Shown here: positions 22,286 through 29,699 of the stretch, piece after piece
How the letters are laid out: every line of letters begins with the position of its first letter
Position numbering within the stretch: position 1 is the stretch's first letter
Source of the DNA: JACNIZ01 sp964344765
GTDB taxonomy: Bacteria > Planctomycetota > UBA1135
Assembly: GCA_964344765.1 (NCBI GenBank)
Contig: CAYFOM010000048.1
Coordinates: forward strand, 1 to 29,699
Direction of reading: 5' to 3'
DNA: 29,699 nt
Notes under the pieces: generated by a model
The model's input: only the letters and a program-made list of their open reading frames with translations
What the model was told of the DNA's origin: nothing
Databases searched by the model: none
Program-made: the position numbers and the translations under genes

Positions 22286-23761
22286 ATGCCCCGTTTGCTC
22301 CGGCGCCTTGCGCACATTTCCTTCGCGTCACTGCTGACCCTTTCCCCCATGCCAGCTCAACACCAGGATTGCCTTCACGGGAAGGTTGAAGTTGAGGGAG
22401 CCGATTTCCCTTTTTTGCTGCTGCCGCCAGCCAAAATCGAGGCCGGCAAGAAGTATCCGTTGGTGCTGTTTTTGCATGGTGCCGGCGAACGTGGATCCGA
22501 CAATAGAGCGCAGTGGAAGCATTTTCCGGAGCGCATGGCGTCGGCGGAATATCGGCAGAAGTATCCGTGTTTTGTTTTGGCGCCGCAGTGTCCGGAAGAT
22601 CAAACATGGGTGGAGGTGAATTGGTCGGATGAAAAATCCACTCCCAATGCCGACCAACCGACGCCTTCGATGCGGGCGGCGATTCAAGCGTTAAAAGAGG
22701 TGGTTCACAGCCACCCGGTGGACCGCGATCGCATTCATTTGACCGGTTTGTCGATGGGCGGATATGGGACTTGGGATTTGGCGATGCGCCATGCCAATTG
22801 GTTCGCCAACGCAGTTGCCGTTTGCGGCGGCGGCGATGAAAAATCTATTTCGCGATTAGCCGGATTGCCTATTCAGGCTTGGCACGGATCTTCGGACGGA
22901 GTGGTTCGACCGGCTCGGTCGCGCGTCATGGTCGAGGCGGCAAAGAAGCTGAAGCTCAACGTGGAATACTTCGAGCTGGAAGGCATCGGCCATGATTCAT
23001 GGGTAGATGCTTATGGTCCCAAAGGCTGCTTGGATTGGTTGTTCGCCGGCGATCGCGATCCACAACTCCGGCAAAAGGAAGCTGCGCGCATCCTTGCCCA
23101 ATCCATCCACAAGAAGGAGCGCATTGCCTTCTTGGGAGACTCCATTACTCAAAGCGGCAACGAACTAGGCGGCTATGTGGATCAAATTCGCCAGATACTC
23201 GAGATCCACATGCCAACGTCGACCGTCATCCCTGCCGGTATCAGTGGTCATAAAGTCCCCGACTTGTTGGAGCGAGTCCAGCGCGACGTCATCGATCAAA
23301 AAGCTACGCTGGTTTTTGTCTACATCGGCATCAACGATGTCTGGCATTCACAAATGGGAAGCGGCACTCCCGCAGAGGAATATGAGGGCGGGCTGCACAA
23401 GCTGATTCAATCGCTGAAAAAATCCGGTGCCGATGTCGTGCTTGCCACTCCAAGCGTGATCGGCGAAGGTCCGATTGGAACGAATGAACTCGATACCCCG
23501 CTGCAACTGTACGCAGCGATTTCCAGACGGGTTGCCGCTAAGGAAGGCGTGGCGCTTTGCGACTTAAATCGCGCATTCGAGGCCAATCTCAGCATTTTCC
23601 GCACTCAGCGCAATGACAGTGAGCCAGAGTCGGAGCAAGCCGAAGGGGAATGGCCAAGTGGCGTTTTGACTACCGACGGAGTTCACCTCAACCGAGCAGG
23701 CAATACGCTGGTTGCCATCGAAGCTGCCCATGCTTTGATTCGCGCAGTCCAACGACGTTAA
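22286..23761 (+). CDS. Secreted two-domain esterase: alpha-beta hydrolase plus SGNH hydrolase
   Basis: A 491-residue protein from ATG 22286; a TTG at 22247 would put 13 polar residues before the signal peptide. Residues 1-24 are a signal peptide ('MPRLLRRLAHISFASLLTLS'). Residues 30-255 are an alpha-beta hydrolase of the predicted-peptidase/PHB-depolymerase-like type: 'YPLVLFLHGAGERG', S156 in 'GLSMGG', D204 ('GSSDGVV'), H236 ('GIGHDSW'). Residues 275-491 are a GDSL/SGNH hydrolase: S286 in 'LGDSIT', block II Gly near 318, N350 in 'GIND', and D464/H467 in 'DGVHLN'. Both catalytic sets look complete. Such enzymes remove acetyl or other ester groups from polysaccharides; the exact substrate is unknown. 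The stop overlaps that of the minus-strand GNAT gene in TTAA. Confidence 0.87.
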   Translation: MPRLLRRLAHISFASLLTLSPMPAQHQDCLHGKVEVEGADFPFLLLPPAKIEAGKKYPLVLFLHGAGERGSDNRAQWKHFPERMASAEYRQKYPCFVLAPQCPEDQTWVEVNWSDEKSTPNADQPTPSMRAAIQALKEVVHSHPVDRDRIHLTGLSMGGYGTWDLAMRHANWFANAVAVCGGGDEKSISRLAGLPIQAWHGSSDGVVRPARSRVMVEAAKKLKLNVEYFELEGIGHDSWVDAYGPKGCLDWLFAGDRDPQLRQKEAARILAQSIHKKERIAFLGDSITQSGNELGGYVDQIRQILEIHMPTSTVIPAGISGHKVPDLLERVQRDVIDQKATLVFVYIGINDVWHSQMGSGTPAEEYEGGLHKLIQSLKKSGADVVLATPSVIGEGPIGTNELDTPLQLYAAISRRVAAKEGVALCDLNRAFEANLSIFRTQRNDSEPESEQAEGEWPSGVLTTDGVHLNRAGNTLVAIEAAHALIRAVQRR

Positions 23762-24198
23762 CGCCTCAACACCACCATGTCGAAACCGCAGTCTGTACGA
23801 AACCGGCTATCCAACAAGAAACCCGCGGTCCGATAAAACTGAAGTGCAGGTCCATTTAGTGCAGAGGTCTGCACGCGCCAACTGCGGTTAGGCAGAGTCT
23901 TCCAAACCTCCTGCAACAATCGACTGGCAAAGCCTCGTCGAAAATACTTGGGATGCACAGCGACGGCATCTAACCACGACGGCTCTTCACTGGCGTTGAC
24001 CTCGACGACGGCAACCAATTTGCCGTTTTCGCGCAATCCATAAAACTGAGTTGTACTCTGGGAAATATCGTCGGCGGTACGTTTCAACGGCGGAAAGTCG
24101 AAGGATTGAATCACCCCCGCCTCCACGCGATAAGCCGCCTGCAAAACGATATGAATTTCGGTAGCAGTGACGTCGTGGTGGTGGTCGAGTAAGGTCAC
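23758..24198 (-). CDS. GNAT-family N-acetyltransferase
   Basis: A 146-residue protein when started at GTG 24198, which overlaps the stop of the upstream epimerase gene as GTGA. A TTG at 24258 would add 20 residues that lie wholly within the epimerase gene. It has the GNAT fold order: a helical region, 'FYGLRENGKLVAVVEVN', the acetyl-CoA loop 'VHPKYFRRGFASRLL' (R-x-x-G-x-A), and the closing 'NGPALQFYRTAGFL', very typical of the family. The substrate cannot be told. It is translationally coupled to a sugar-nucleotide epimerase, so an amino-sugar substrate is possible, but many GNAT genes are simply passengers. Confidence 0.85.
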   Translation of the reverse strand: MTLLDHHHDVTATEIHIVLQAAYRVEAGVIQSFDFPPLKRTADDISQSTTQFYGLRENGKLVAVVEVNASEEPSWLDAVAVHPKYFRRGFASRLLQEVWKTLPNRSWRVQTSALNGPALQFYRTAGFLLDSRFRTDCGFDMVVLRR

Positions 24199-25211
24199 CG
24201 TCGTGCAAATTCGCGCTTCAGTTGGGTGCGTGAGTACCCGTGATAGTTTTTGAACCAATCAGCGAAGCGCCGAAGACCGATCTCAAGACTGGTTTCCGGC
24301 ACGTAGTTCAACACTTCCCGTAATCGCCGCGTATCCGCCGAAGTCATCGGCACGTCGCCGGCTTGCATCGGCAAATGTTCGACCTGCGCTTGCAAACCTA
24401 ATACTTGCTCCATCGTCGCGATGAGCTCACCCAGCTCAACCGGTCGTCCGCCACCCACATTCAGCAACCGCGTCGACGCCGGCGCAGCCGTCATGCAGCG
24501 TTCGATGACGTCGACCGCATCATCAATAAATGTGAAGTCGCGGCGCATGCGTCCATGGTTGTACAAGCGAATGGGTTCGCGACTGAGAATGGCGCGCACA
24601 AAGCGGTAAATCGCCATGTCCGGACGGCCCCACGGGCCATAAACGGTAAAGAAGCGCAGCCCAGTTGCCGGAATGCCGTGCAATTCGGACCACGCGTGAG
24701 CCATCAGTTCATTCGACTTTTTGCTCGCCGCATAAAACGACACCGGCTCATCGGTCAACGAATCTTCGGAGAAGGGACCACTTTCCCGCGCACCATATAC
24801 CGAGCTCGACGAAGCGTAAATCAAATGGCGCAACGGCACCCGTCGGCAAGCTTCGAGCAAGTTGAGGAAACCCTGCAAATTGCTTTGCAAATAGGCCTGA
24901 GGCTTGCGAACCGAATCTCGTACACCTACGCGTGCAGCCAGATGAATGACCTGCCCATACTGGCGGCGTTCGAACAACTTTTGCATCGCCACACCATCGG
25001 CGAGGTCGATTTCAATCGGCCGGAATCCCGTCAACCCGCTCAAAAAGCGCCACCGTGCCTGCTGCAACAACGGATCGCTGGCACCACTCAAATTGTCGAC
25101 GCCGTCGACCTCGTAACCCGCCCGCAGCAGCCTCCGAACTGTATGGAAGCCAATAAAACCGGCGGCTCCAGTGACTAAAACGGGGGTTTGAGCGATCTTT
25201 AGGGTCGACAT
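24195..25211 (-). CDS. UDP-glucuronate 4-epimerase-like NAD-dependent epimerase
   Basis: A 338-residue extended short-chain dehydrogenase. 'VTGAAGFIG' (13-21) is the NAD-binding GxxGxxG, 'HLAARVGVRDSVRKPQAYLQ' the conserved sugar-nucleotide region, 'YASSSSVYG' holds the catalytic Ser/Thr, and Y160-x3-K164 ('YAASK') the active-site pair. 'TGLRFFTVYGPWGRPDMA' and 'RRDFTFIDD' are particularly like CapI/LpsL UDP-glucuronate 4-epimerases, which make UDP-galacturonate. UDP-glucose 4-epimerase or GDP-mannose-type relatives are less likely. It is divergent from an operon encoding a polyprenyl-phosphate glycosyltransferase and a GT83-type transferase, which would use a lipid-linked form of its product. 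Confidence 0.85.
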   Translation of the reverse strand: MSTLKIAQTPVLVTGAAGFIGFHTVRRLLRAGYEVDGVDNLSGASDPLLQQARWRFLSGLTGFRPIEIDLADGVAMQKLFERRQYGQVIHLAARVGVRDSVRKPQAYLQSNLQGFLNLLEACRRVPLRHLIYASSSSVYGARESGPFSEDSLTDEPVSFYAASKKSNELMAHAWSELHGIPATGLRFFTVYGPWGRPDMAIYRFVRAILSREPIRLYNHGRMRRDFTFIDDAVDVIERCMTAAPASTRLLNVGGGRPVELGELIATMEQVLGLQAQVEHLPMQAGDVPMTSADTRRLREVLNYVPETSLEIGLRRFADWFKNYHGYSRTQLKREFARR

Positions 25212-25296
25212 TGGGTGGAGGATCCACGCTGAAAAATACGTGGCTGCGACGCTATTCTAGCGACGGAGGTTGTCGATTTCCCCCTCCGCCCCACGC
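25212..25296. promoter_or_regulatory. Divergent intergenic region between epimerase and glycosyltransferase operons
   Basis: This 85-base gap probably holds promoters for both directions. TATTCT at 25252-25257 is a possible plus-strand -10 box without a good -35. GGAGG at 25265-25269 looks like a ribosome site but is too far (27 bases) from the ATG at 25297 and touches the TTG at 25270, which leaves the true start uncertain. Confidence 0.3.
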
Positions 25297-26052
25297 ATGA
25301 TTTCGGTCGTCATTCCGGTCCTCAACGAAGCTCCAAACCTGCGCGATTTGCTGCAGGAAACCGTTGATGCGCTGGACCCAATCGTCGAATTTGAAATCGT
25401 TCTCGTCGACGACGCCAGCACCGACGAAACCGACGAACTCACGCCGATCCTGATGCGCGACTTCCCAGCGTTGCGTGTGTTGCGCCACGATCGGCGCAGT
25501 GGCCAAAGCGCCGGCTTGCGAACCGGAATTCGCGCGGCTCGATTCCCCTGGATCGCAACCTTAGACGGTGACGGCCAAAACAATCCAGCCGACCTGCCCC
25601 AACTCTGGGCTGCACGGCCAGAGGAATGCCGAAACTTGGAGGGCGTCGGCAATCCCAAGCTTCCAAAGTGGATGGCCATCGGCCACCGCGTCGACCGACG
25701 TGATACCGGCGCCAAAAAGTTCGCCTCGCGATTCGCAAATGGATTGCGACGCCGCGCGCTTCGCGATGACACCCCGGACACCGGCTGCGGGATCAAGCTT
25801 TTCCCGCGCGAGCTATTCCTTCAGCTGCCGTGGTTCAACCACATCCACCGCTTCCTCCCCGCCCTGATCCGGCGCGCCGGCGGCACCAGCGTTTCCATTC
25901 CGGTTTCGCACCGGGAACGCACACGCGGTCAATCCAAATACGGCGTGCTCGATCGCGCCTGGGTCGGCATCTGGGATTTGATGGGCGTGATGTGGTTGCT
26001 GCGTCGCAACGCCGAACCCGAGGTCGAGGAACTCCATAATGCTGCCCGCTGA
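25297..26052 (+). CDS. DPM1-like polyprenyl-phosphate glycosyltransferase (GT2)
   Basis: A 251-residue GT-A protein beginning 'MISVVIPVLNEAPNLRDLL', the normal start of this family, with 'LVDDASTDET' (36-45) and the metal-binding 'DGDGQ' (90-94). 'TPDTGCGIKLFPRELF' and the 'RERTRGQSKYG' segment are typical of dolichol-phosphate-mannose-synthase-like and ArnC/RgtE-like enzymes, which move a sugar from a nucleotide to a polyprenyl phosphate on the cytoplasmic face. No C-terminal membrane helices are evident, so it is the short soluble or peripheral type. It overlaps the following LAB_N gene by 14 bases. The sugar may be galacturonate, given the nearby epimerase; this is inference. Confidence 0.87.
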   Translation: MISVVIPVLNEAPNLRDLLQETVDALDPIVEFEIVLVDDASTDETDELTPILMRDFPALRVLRHDRRSGQSAGLRTGIRAARFPWIATLDGDGQNNPADLPQLWAARPEECRNLEGVGNPKLPKWMAIGHRVDRRDTGAKKFASRFANGLRRRALRDDTPDTGCGIKLFPRELFLQLPWFNHIHRFLPALIRRAGGTSVSIPVSHRERTRGQSKYGVLDRAWVGIWDLMGVMWLLRRNAEPEVEELHNAAR

Positions 26053-26365
26053 CCCAGATCCCAGCTGGCTTAGCGACGTCCTCAGCCGCGCCAAAAGCCC
26101 ACTCGCCCTGCTTGGATTCGCCGGCCAAGCGGTCTTCTTTATGCGCTTTTTAGTGCAGTGGATCGCAAGCGAAAAACGCGGCCAAAGCGTCATCCCGCTG
26201 TCGTTTTGGTACATCAGCATCGCCGGCTCATTCATGCTGTTGGCTTATGGCGTGCTCGATCGCGACCCGGTCATCATCGTCGGCCAAAGCACTGGCACGT
26301 TGATCTATTTGCGCAACCTGCATTTAATTAAAAAATCAGGCATGGCGACGGCGTCCGGGTCATGA
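26039..26365 (+). CDS. LAB_N (lipid A biosynthesis N-terminal) domain membrane protein
   Basis: A 108-residue protein with three hydrophobic stretches: 'LALLGFAGQAVFFMRFLVQW', 'VIPLSFWYISIAGSFMLLAY' and 'VIIVGQSTGTLIYLRNLHLI'. 'RFLVQWIASEK' and 'SFWYIS--GS--LL-Y' are hallmarks of the LAB_N family. Stand-alone LAB_N proteins commonly lie between a polyprenyl-phosphate glycosyltransferase and a GT39/GT83 enzyme, and have been proposed to help flip or supply the lipid-linked sugar. It is coupled to both neighbours, by 14 bases upstream and by ATGA downstream. Confidence 0.85.
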   Translation: MLPADPDPSWLSDVLSRAKSPLALLGFAGQAVFFMRFLVQWIASEKRGQSVIPLSFWYISIAGSFMLLAYGVLDRDPVIIVGQSTGTLIYLRNLHLIKKSGMATASGS

Positions 26366-27858
26366 GCAAGCCGCCGGCCCAACCCACCTTCCTGCGCAAT
26401 TGGCTACCGGCCGCGGCAACCATCCTGGCGTTGGCGCTGATCAGCCTGTGGATGCGCCCGCCGCTACCACTGGATGAAACGCGCTACTTGGCGGTTGCCT
26501 GGGAAATGCACCAAAACGGCGATTGGCTGGTCCCGCACTTGAATGGCCGCGAATATTCACAAAAACCGCCATTGCTGTTTTGGTTGATCAACGCCGGCTG
26601 GAAAGTCTTCGGCGTCAACGCCTGGTGGCCGCGCCTACTCCCCGCGCTCGCCGCAATCGCCACCTTCGCCGTCCTGCTGCGCATCGCCGCCAAACTCAAC
26701 ACTCGCTCTCCGCTCCCCCTACTTTTAGGCAGCTTGGCATGGCCGCTTTATTCCACCATGCTGCTGTTCGACTTACTGATGGCATTTTTTGCCGCAGTCG
26801 GTTGGTTGGGTATCGTGCGCGCACTCCGCCAAGAGCGCGGCGGCTGGACCTTGACCACGCTTGCAATGGGCTTCGGCATTCTTTGCAAGGGACCGGTGAT
26901 TTTGCTTTACGTATTGCCGATGGCCATCCTCGCGCCGTTTTTGCCTTTTGCAAACACCCCCAATCACCAGCAAAATTCCAATCCGTTAGGCCCGCAGGCT
27001 CCAGCTCGAACCGCCTGGTTCCTCAAACTCATTGCCGCCGTCCTTACCGCCGCAGCCATCGCGCTGAGTTGGGCATTATCCGCCGCCCATCACGGCAGCC
27101 AAGCCTACGCCGATGACCTGCTTTGGGGCCAAACCGCCGGCCGCATGCAGAACAGTTTTTCGCACGACCATCCGTGGTGGTGGTACTTCCCCATCTTGCT
27201 CGCGCTGTTCCTACCCTGGATTTTTGTGCCGCGTTTCTGGCAGAGCATGCGCCGAAGCCTGACGACGCCGATTCAGCGCTGGTTCATGATGTCGGCGATC
27301 CTACCGTTTGCTGTATTCATGTTGATGAGCGGCAAACAACCGCACTACTTGCTCCCGCTGATGCCGTTGCTTGCATTGGCGCTGGCGATCCCGACGCCAA
27401 ACCAACAAGATTTGAAAAGCCGCCGAATTGGATTCCAGTTTGGGATTCCCACGGCCCTTGCAGTCACCCTGCTGCTCGCGCCAGCGAAGTGGATTCAACC
27501 CTTCCACGTAGAAGAAATGGCGCAACGCATTCGTCAATTGCAGGACCAGGGCACTCCCATTCTGCACGCCAGTAAATACCACGGCGATTTCCACTTTCTC
27601 GGCCGCTTGCAGCAGCCTTTGCACGTGCGCAAAGACCTCAAAAAAATCCCTGCATGGGCAGCCGAGCACCCCGAAGGATTTCTGTTGATCAGCGATCGCC
27701 ACGCCGGTCGTTGCGATTTCCTTGACGATTCGCACCTAAACCAGGCCGTTTTCCAGCAACCGTATCGGTCGGGTAAACTGTTTTTGATCCCGTTAATTGG
27801 AATGGATCTGTCCGCCCAGCCGCGCAAGAACTCAAGCAATGAGCATGCCAGTCAATAG
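26362..27858 (+). CDS. ArnT/RgtA-type GT83 (GT39-like) membrane glycosyltransferase
   Basis: A 498-residue polytopic protein with about ten hydrophobic segments and a C-terminal periplasmic part. The first periplasmic loop carries 'PLDETRYLAVAWEM', with D38/E39 as the likely catalytic acidic pair, then 'GDWLVPHLNGREYSQKPPLL', diagnostic of this C-type family. 'HDHPWWWYFPILL' and 'SGKQPHYLLPLMPLLAL' are other family motifs. It transfers a sugar from polyprenyl phosphate to an acceptor on the periplasmic side, often lipid A or core. It starts in an ATGA overlap with the LAB_N gene. ArnT transfers aminoarabinose and RgtA-C galacturonate; no ArnA/ArnB/ArnD genes are here, so galacturonate or another sugar is likelier. 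Confidence 0.9.
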   Translation: MSKPPAQPTFLRNWLPAAATILALALISLWMRPPLPLDETRYLAVAWEMHQNGDWLVPHLNGREYSQKPPLLFWLINAGWKVFGVNAWWPRLLPALAAIATFAVLLRIAAKLNTRSPLPLLLGSLAWPLYSTMLLFDLLMAFFAAVGWLGIVRALRQERGGWTLTTLAMGFGILCKGPVILLYVLPMAILAPFLPFANTPNHQQNSNPLGPQAPARTAWFLKLIAAVLTAAAIALSWALSAAHHGSQAYADDLLWGQTAGRMQNSFSHDHPWWWYFPILLALFLPWIFVPRFWQSMRRSLTTPIQRWFMMSAILPFAVFMLMSGKQPHYLLPLMPLLALALAIPTPNQQDLKSRRIGFQFGIPTALAVTLLLAPAKWIQPFHVEEMAQRIRQLQDQGTPILHASKYHGDFHFLGRLQQPLHVRKDLKKIPAWAAEHPEGFLLISDRHAGRCDFLDDSHLNQAVFQQPYRSGKLFLIPLIGMDLSAQPRKNSSNEHASQ

Positions 27859-28747
27859 CCGCCTCGTTACCACCCTGCTTGCTTTTGGGCTGGCGGTGTT
27901 CACGTTTACGGCTACGCTCCAGGCTGCGGCGTCGGCAGTGCCCCACGAAAGCATCCACGAGCTTATCGAAAAAGCCAGTCAGCGCATCGCCAAAGACTCG
28001 GCGAATCCGGCGTTGTATTTAGAACGCGCGCAGCTTTACCGTCGCCATCAAGATTGGCCGGAAGCGCGGCTCGACCTGCAGAAGGCAAGCAAGCTGCAAT
28101 CGATGTCGATTGCATTGTGGTTGGAAGAGGCACACTACTACACCGCGCGCAACCAACCGTTACTGGCCTTGCAGCGACTCGACATCGTCATCCCGCCGGA
28201 CCATGTGCGCCGCAACACGCCGTTTCGCGAAGCCACGCAAGCCCAACTCGCCGACGCCTGGCAATTGCGCGCACGCATTTGGCGCAGTTTCAACCAACCG
28301 CAAAAAGCCGCCGACGCGATGCAGCGCGTCATCGATCTGGTTTATAAAGCCGAACCCGATCACTTTCACTTTCGCGCCAAAGCGTTGATGGAGCTCGGAT
28401 CGCGTGGCTGGATCCCGGCGTTGGAATGCGCGCAGCAGGGCATCTCTACTCTCGGCGCCTGCGTTTCGTTGGAGTTGCTGGCAGTAGATTTGGAATGCCG
28501 CTTAAATCGTTGCGACGACGCCATCCAACGACTCAATCGCCTGGGTCATAACGCACGCCGTCAAGAATCGTGGTTGGTGCAAAAAGGCGATGTCTATTGG
28601 CGCTGCGGCCGACGCGCCGAAGCATTGAAGCAATATCGCGCCGCGCTCAACGCGATGCAGTTATTGCGCCCGCGTACCCAAAACACGCCGGCGGTCAAAA
28701 AACTGCGCAAGCACGCTCAAGCGCAGCTCCAGTTGTTGCAAGGTTGA
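27839..28747 (+). CDS. Exported TPR-repeat protein
   Basis: A 302-residue protein with a signal peptide ('LVTTLLAFGLAVFTFTATLQ', cleavage near 'AAASA') and helix-turn-helix repeats typical of TPRs, for example 'PALYLERAQLYRRHQDWPEA' and 'KGDVYWRCGRRAEALKQYRA'. Five Cys residues are spread through the mature part. The ATG at 27839 and a second at 27845 both lie inside the end of the GT83 gene, so it is probably co-translated. Its role is unknown; TPR proteins serve as scaffolds. Position between the transferase and the amidase-like gene suggests an envelope role. Confidence 0.75.
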   Translation: MSMPVNSRLVTTLLAFGLAVFTFTATLQAAASAVPHESIHELIEKASQRIAKDSANPALYLERAQLYRRHQDWPEARLDLQKASKLQSMSIALWLEEAHYYTARNQPLLALQRLDIVIPPDHVRRNTPFREATQAQLADAWQLRARIWRSFNQPQKAADAMQRVIDLVYKAEPDHFHFRAKALMELGSRGWIPALECAQQGISTLGACVSLELLAVDLECRLNRCDDAIQRLNRLGHNARRQESWLVQKGDVYWRCGRRAEALKQYRAALNAMQLLRPRTQNTPAVKKLRKHAQAQLQLLQG

Positions 28748-28765
28748 TCTTGCTATGCTGGCCAG

Positions 28766-29650
28766 ATGCTACTCCCCGCCATCCTAGCCATCGCGGCACA
28801 ACTATCGCCGCAGCACGAAACCTTCAGCGCCGACGGCTTGCAAGCATTTCGCAGTGCAAACAGCGATGAGTACATCATCGGCGCACCGTTTGAAATTCGC
28901 TCGGTAGGTTTCTGGTGGCAAGGACGGCTGATCGATGCGCAGGTGCAGTTGGACGACGTCAACGGCGGCCAATCGCCGCTTTATCCGATAATCGAAAGCC
29001 ATGATTTGAGTGCCGATCACGTCGGCGCGGTCGGCTTGGCTGGGGATCGATTGGTCAGTGGGTTGACCCACCACTACGATGCCGCCAGTTATTCCGTGCG
29101 ATTGATTTTGCCGCACATCGATGAACTGGATGAACTCAGCATTGTGTGGATGCCGTGGCCGGAGAGTGAGCTGCAAGAGCCGGTGATCAAAGAAACAGGG
29201 CCGCCATCGGGCTATCCAAAACCAACCGTGTATAGCCGCAGCAGTTGGAATGCCGACGCCGCGGTTTGCAATCCGAGCTTTTGCACGGTGACGCACATTG
29301 CCATGCATCACACCGCCGGCGCATCCGAATACAACAGTCCCAATTGGTCGACGTCGGCGGCGAACGTCAAAGCGATTCAGTCCTACCACATGTACACCCG
29401 CGGCTGGTGCGACATCGGCTATAACTTTTTGATCGACGTGCACGGTTATATTTTTGAGGGCCGCGGCGGCGGCGACGATGTGCGCGGTGCCCACGACGGT
29501 TACAACTGCGGTTCGATGGGCGTGGCGATGATGGGTTATTTCCACACGCCGTATAACCAAACGCTGAACACAGCGATGAAGAATTCCTTCTGCGAGTTAG
29601 GCGCGTGGAAGTGCGATCAAAGAAATATCAACCCACTGGGTAGCTGTTAG
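28766..29650 (+). CDS. PGRP/Amidase_2-like exported protein lacking the C-terminal zinc ligands
   Basis: A 294-residue protein with a brief hydrophobic start ('MLLPAILAIAAQLS'), an N-terminal beta-rich domain (20-140) and a peptidoglycan-recognition-protein/N-acetylmuramoyl-alanine amidase domain (about 152-294). 'THIAMHHTAG' (H181/H182) is the first zinc-ligand region; 'DIGYNFLIDVHGYIFEGRGG' with Y219 and 'GAHDGYNCGSMGVAMMGYF' are the family core. Active amidases continue with a GHRDV...CPG-like segment that provides the second His and a Cys or Asp ligand. Here the chain stops at 'NINPLGSC', where that segment should begin. The product is therefore either truncated, or a non-catalytic peptidoglycan binder. 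The start is 18 bases after the TPR gene. Confidence 0.8.
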   Translation: MLLPAILAIAAQLSPQHETFSADGLQAFRSANSDEYIIGAPFEIRSVGFWWQGRLIDAQVQLDDVNGGQSPLYPIIESHDLSADHVGAVGLAGDRLVSGLTHHYDAASYSVRLILPHIDELDELSIVWMPWPESELQEPVIKETGPPSGYPKPTVYSRSSWNADAAVCNPSFCTVTHIAMHHTAGASEYNSPNWSTSAANVKAIQSYHMYTRGWCDIGYNFLIDVHGYIFEGRGGGDDVRGAHDGYNCGSMGVAMMGYFHTPYNQTLNTAMKNSFCELGAWKCDQRNINPLGSC

Positions 29651-29699
29651 CGTAACATCCTTTCTGTAAATTCCCTCGTCCCTGCAACCGCCCTGTCTT
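29651..29699 (+). other. Window end, no feature seen
   Basis: The 49 bases after the amidase-like stop contain no hairpin or recognisable gene. Translated in each forward frame they do not supply the missing zinc-ligand segment. Confidence 0.5.

Noticed and set aside
24405..25178. Plus-strand 257-residue open frame antisense to the epimerase gene
   Set aside because: The minus strand has all the SDR epimerase motifs; the plus-strand frame looks random and rich in Arg, Gln and His.
26362..27858. Annotation as ArnT (aminoarabinose transferase)
   Set aside because: No ArnA, ArnB or ArnD genes accompany it, and a uronic acid epimerase is nearby. Only the GT83/GT39-like family level is supported.
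28802..29560. Minus-strand 252-residue open frame antisense to the PGRP-like gene
   Set aside because: PGRP motifs on the plus strand are clear, and this frame has the biased Val/Arg/His content of a shadow.

Overview
The window is about 29.7 kb of gene-dense bacterial DNA from a diderm (Gram-negative type) organism. An outer-membrane secretin, a lipoprotein, a LAB_N lipid-A-type membrane protein and a GT83-type glycosyltransferase all point to a double membrane. A planctomycete or related lineage fits the mix of a PilMNO-type secretion platform with Gsp-type pseudopilins, large secreted multi-domain esterases and an isolated multihaem cytochrome c. That assignment is inference; there is no rRNA or marker gene to settle it. 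I see no tRNA, rRNA, CRISPR array, transposase or integrase.

Region 1 (133-2163, + strand) holds two AhpD/carboxymuconolactone-decarboxylase-like proteins. One has lost its cysteines and carries an Arg-rich tail; the other keeps CxxC and is fused to a three-helix membrane domain. A small stand-alone copy of that membrane domain follows.

Region 2 (2257-13606, + strand) is one tightly overlapped operon for a hybrid type II secretion / type IV pilus machine: major pseudopilin, a tiny membrane ORF, PilM, PilN, PilO, a GspB/PilP-like protein, secretin, TPR lipoprotein (pilotin candidate), GspE ATPase with an N-terminal STAS-like domain, GspF and three minor pseudopilins. Most junctions are ATGA, GTGA or TGATG overlaps. 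No prepilin peptidase and no PilT retraction ATPase lie in the window.

Region 3 (13702-17884, + strand) is a tandem array of three paralogous GspK/PilX-like proteins. They have prepilin-like N-termini without Glu5 and share a large C-terminal domain I do not recognise. The third carries a striking insertion rich in Asp, Glu and Cys, with a 12-fold Asn-Gly repeat and a Gly-rich repeat. These may be alternative pilus-tip subunits or substrates.

Region 4 (17894-24198) holds envelope or secreted enzymes: a transglutaminase-like/alpha-beta hydrolase fusion (-), a pentahaem cytochrome c (-), a signal-peptide-bearing alpha-beta hydrolase/SGNH hydrolase fusion (+) and a GNAT acetyltransferase (-).

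Region 5 (24195-29650) looks like a glycan-modification and envelope module. A UDP-glucuronate 4-epimerase-like gene (-) is divergent from a + strand operon of polyprenyl-phosphate glycosyltransferase (GT2), LAB_N protein, GT83-type transferase, TPR protein and a PGRP/Amidase_2 protein. The last ends before the usual C-terminal zinc ligands. Together the first four suggest lipid-linked uronic acid (possibly galacturonate) transfer to an envelope glycolipid.

The strongest leads are the STAS-GspE fusion, the three-member tip array with its Cys/Asp-rich insertion, and a 67-codon ORF (66 sense codons) interrupted by one TAA that exactly bridges the pseudopilin and pilM genes.
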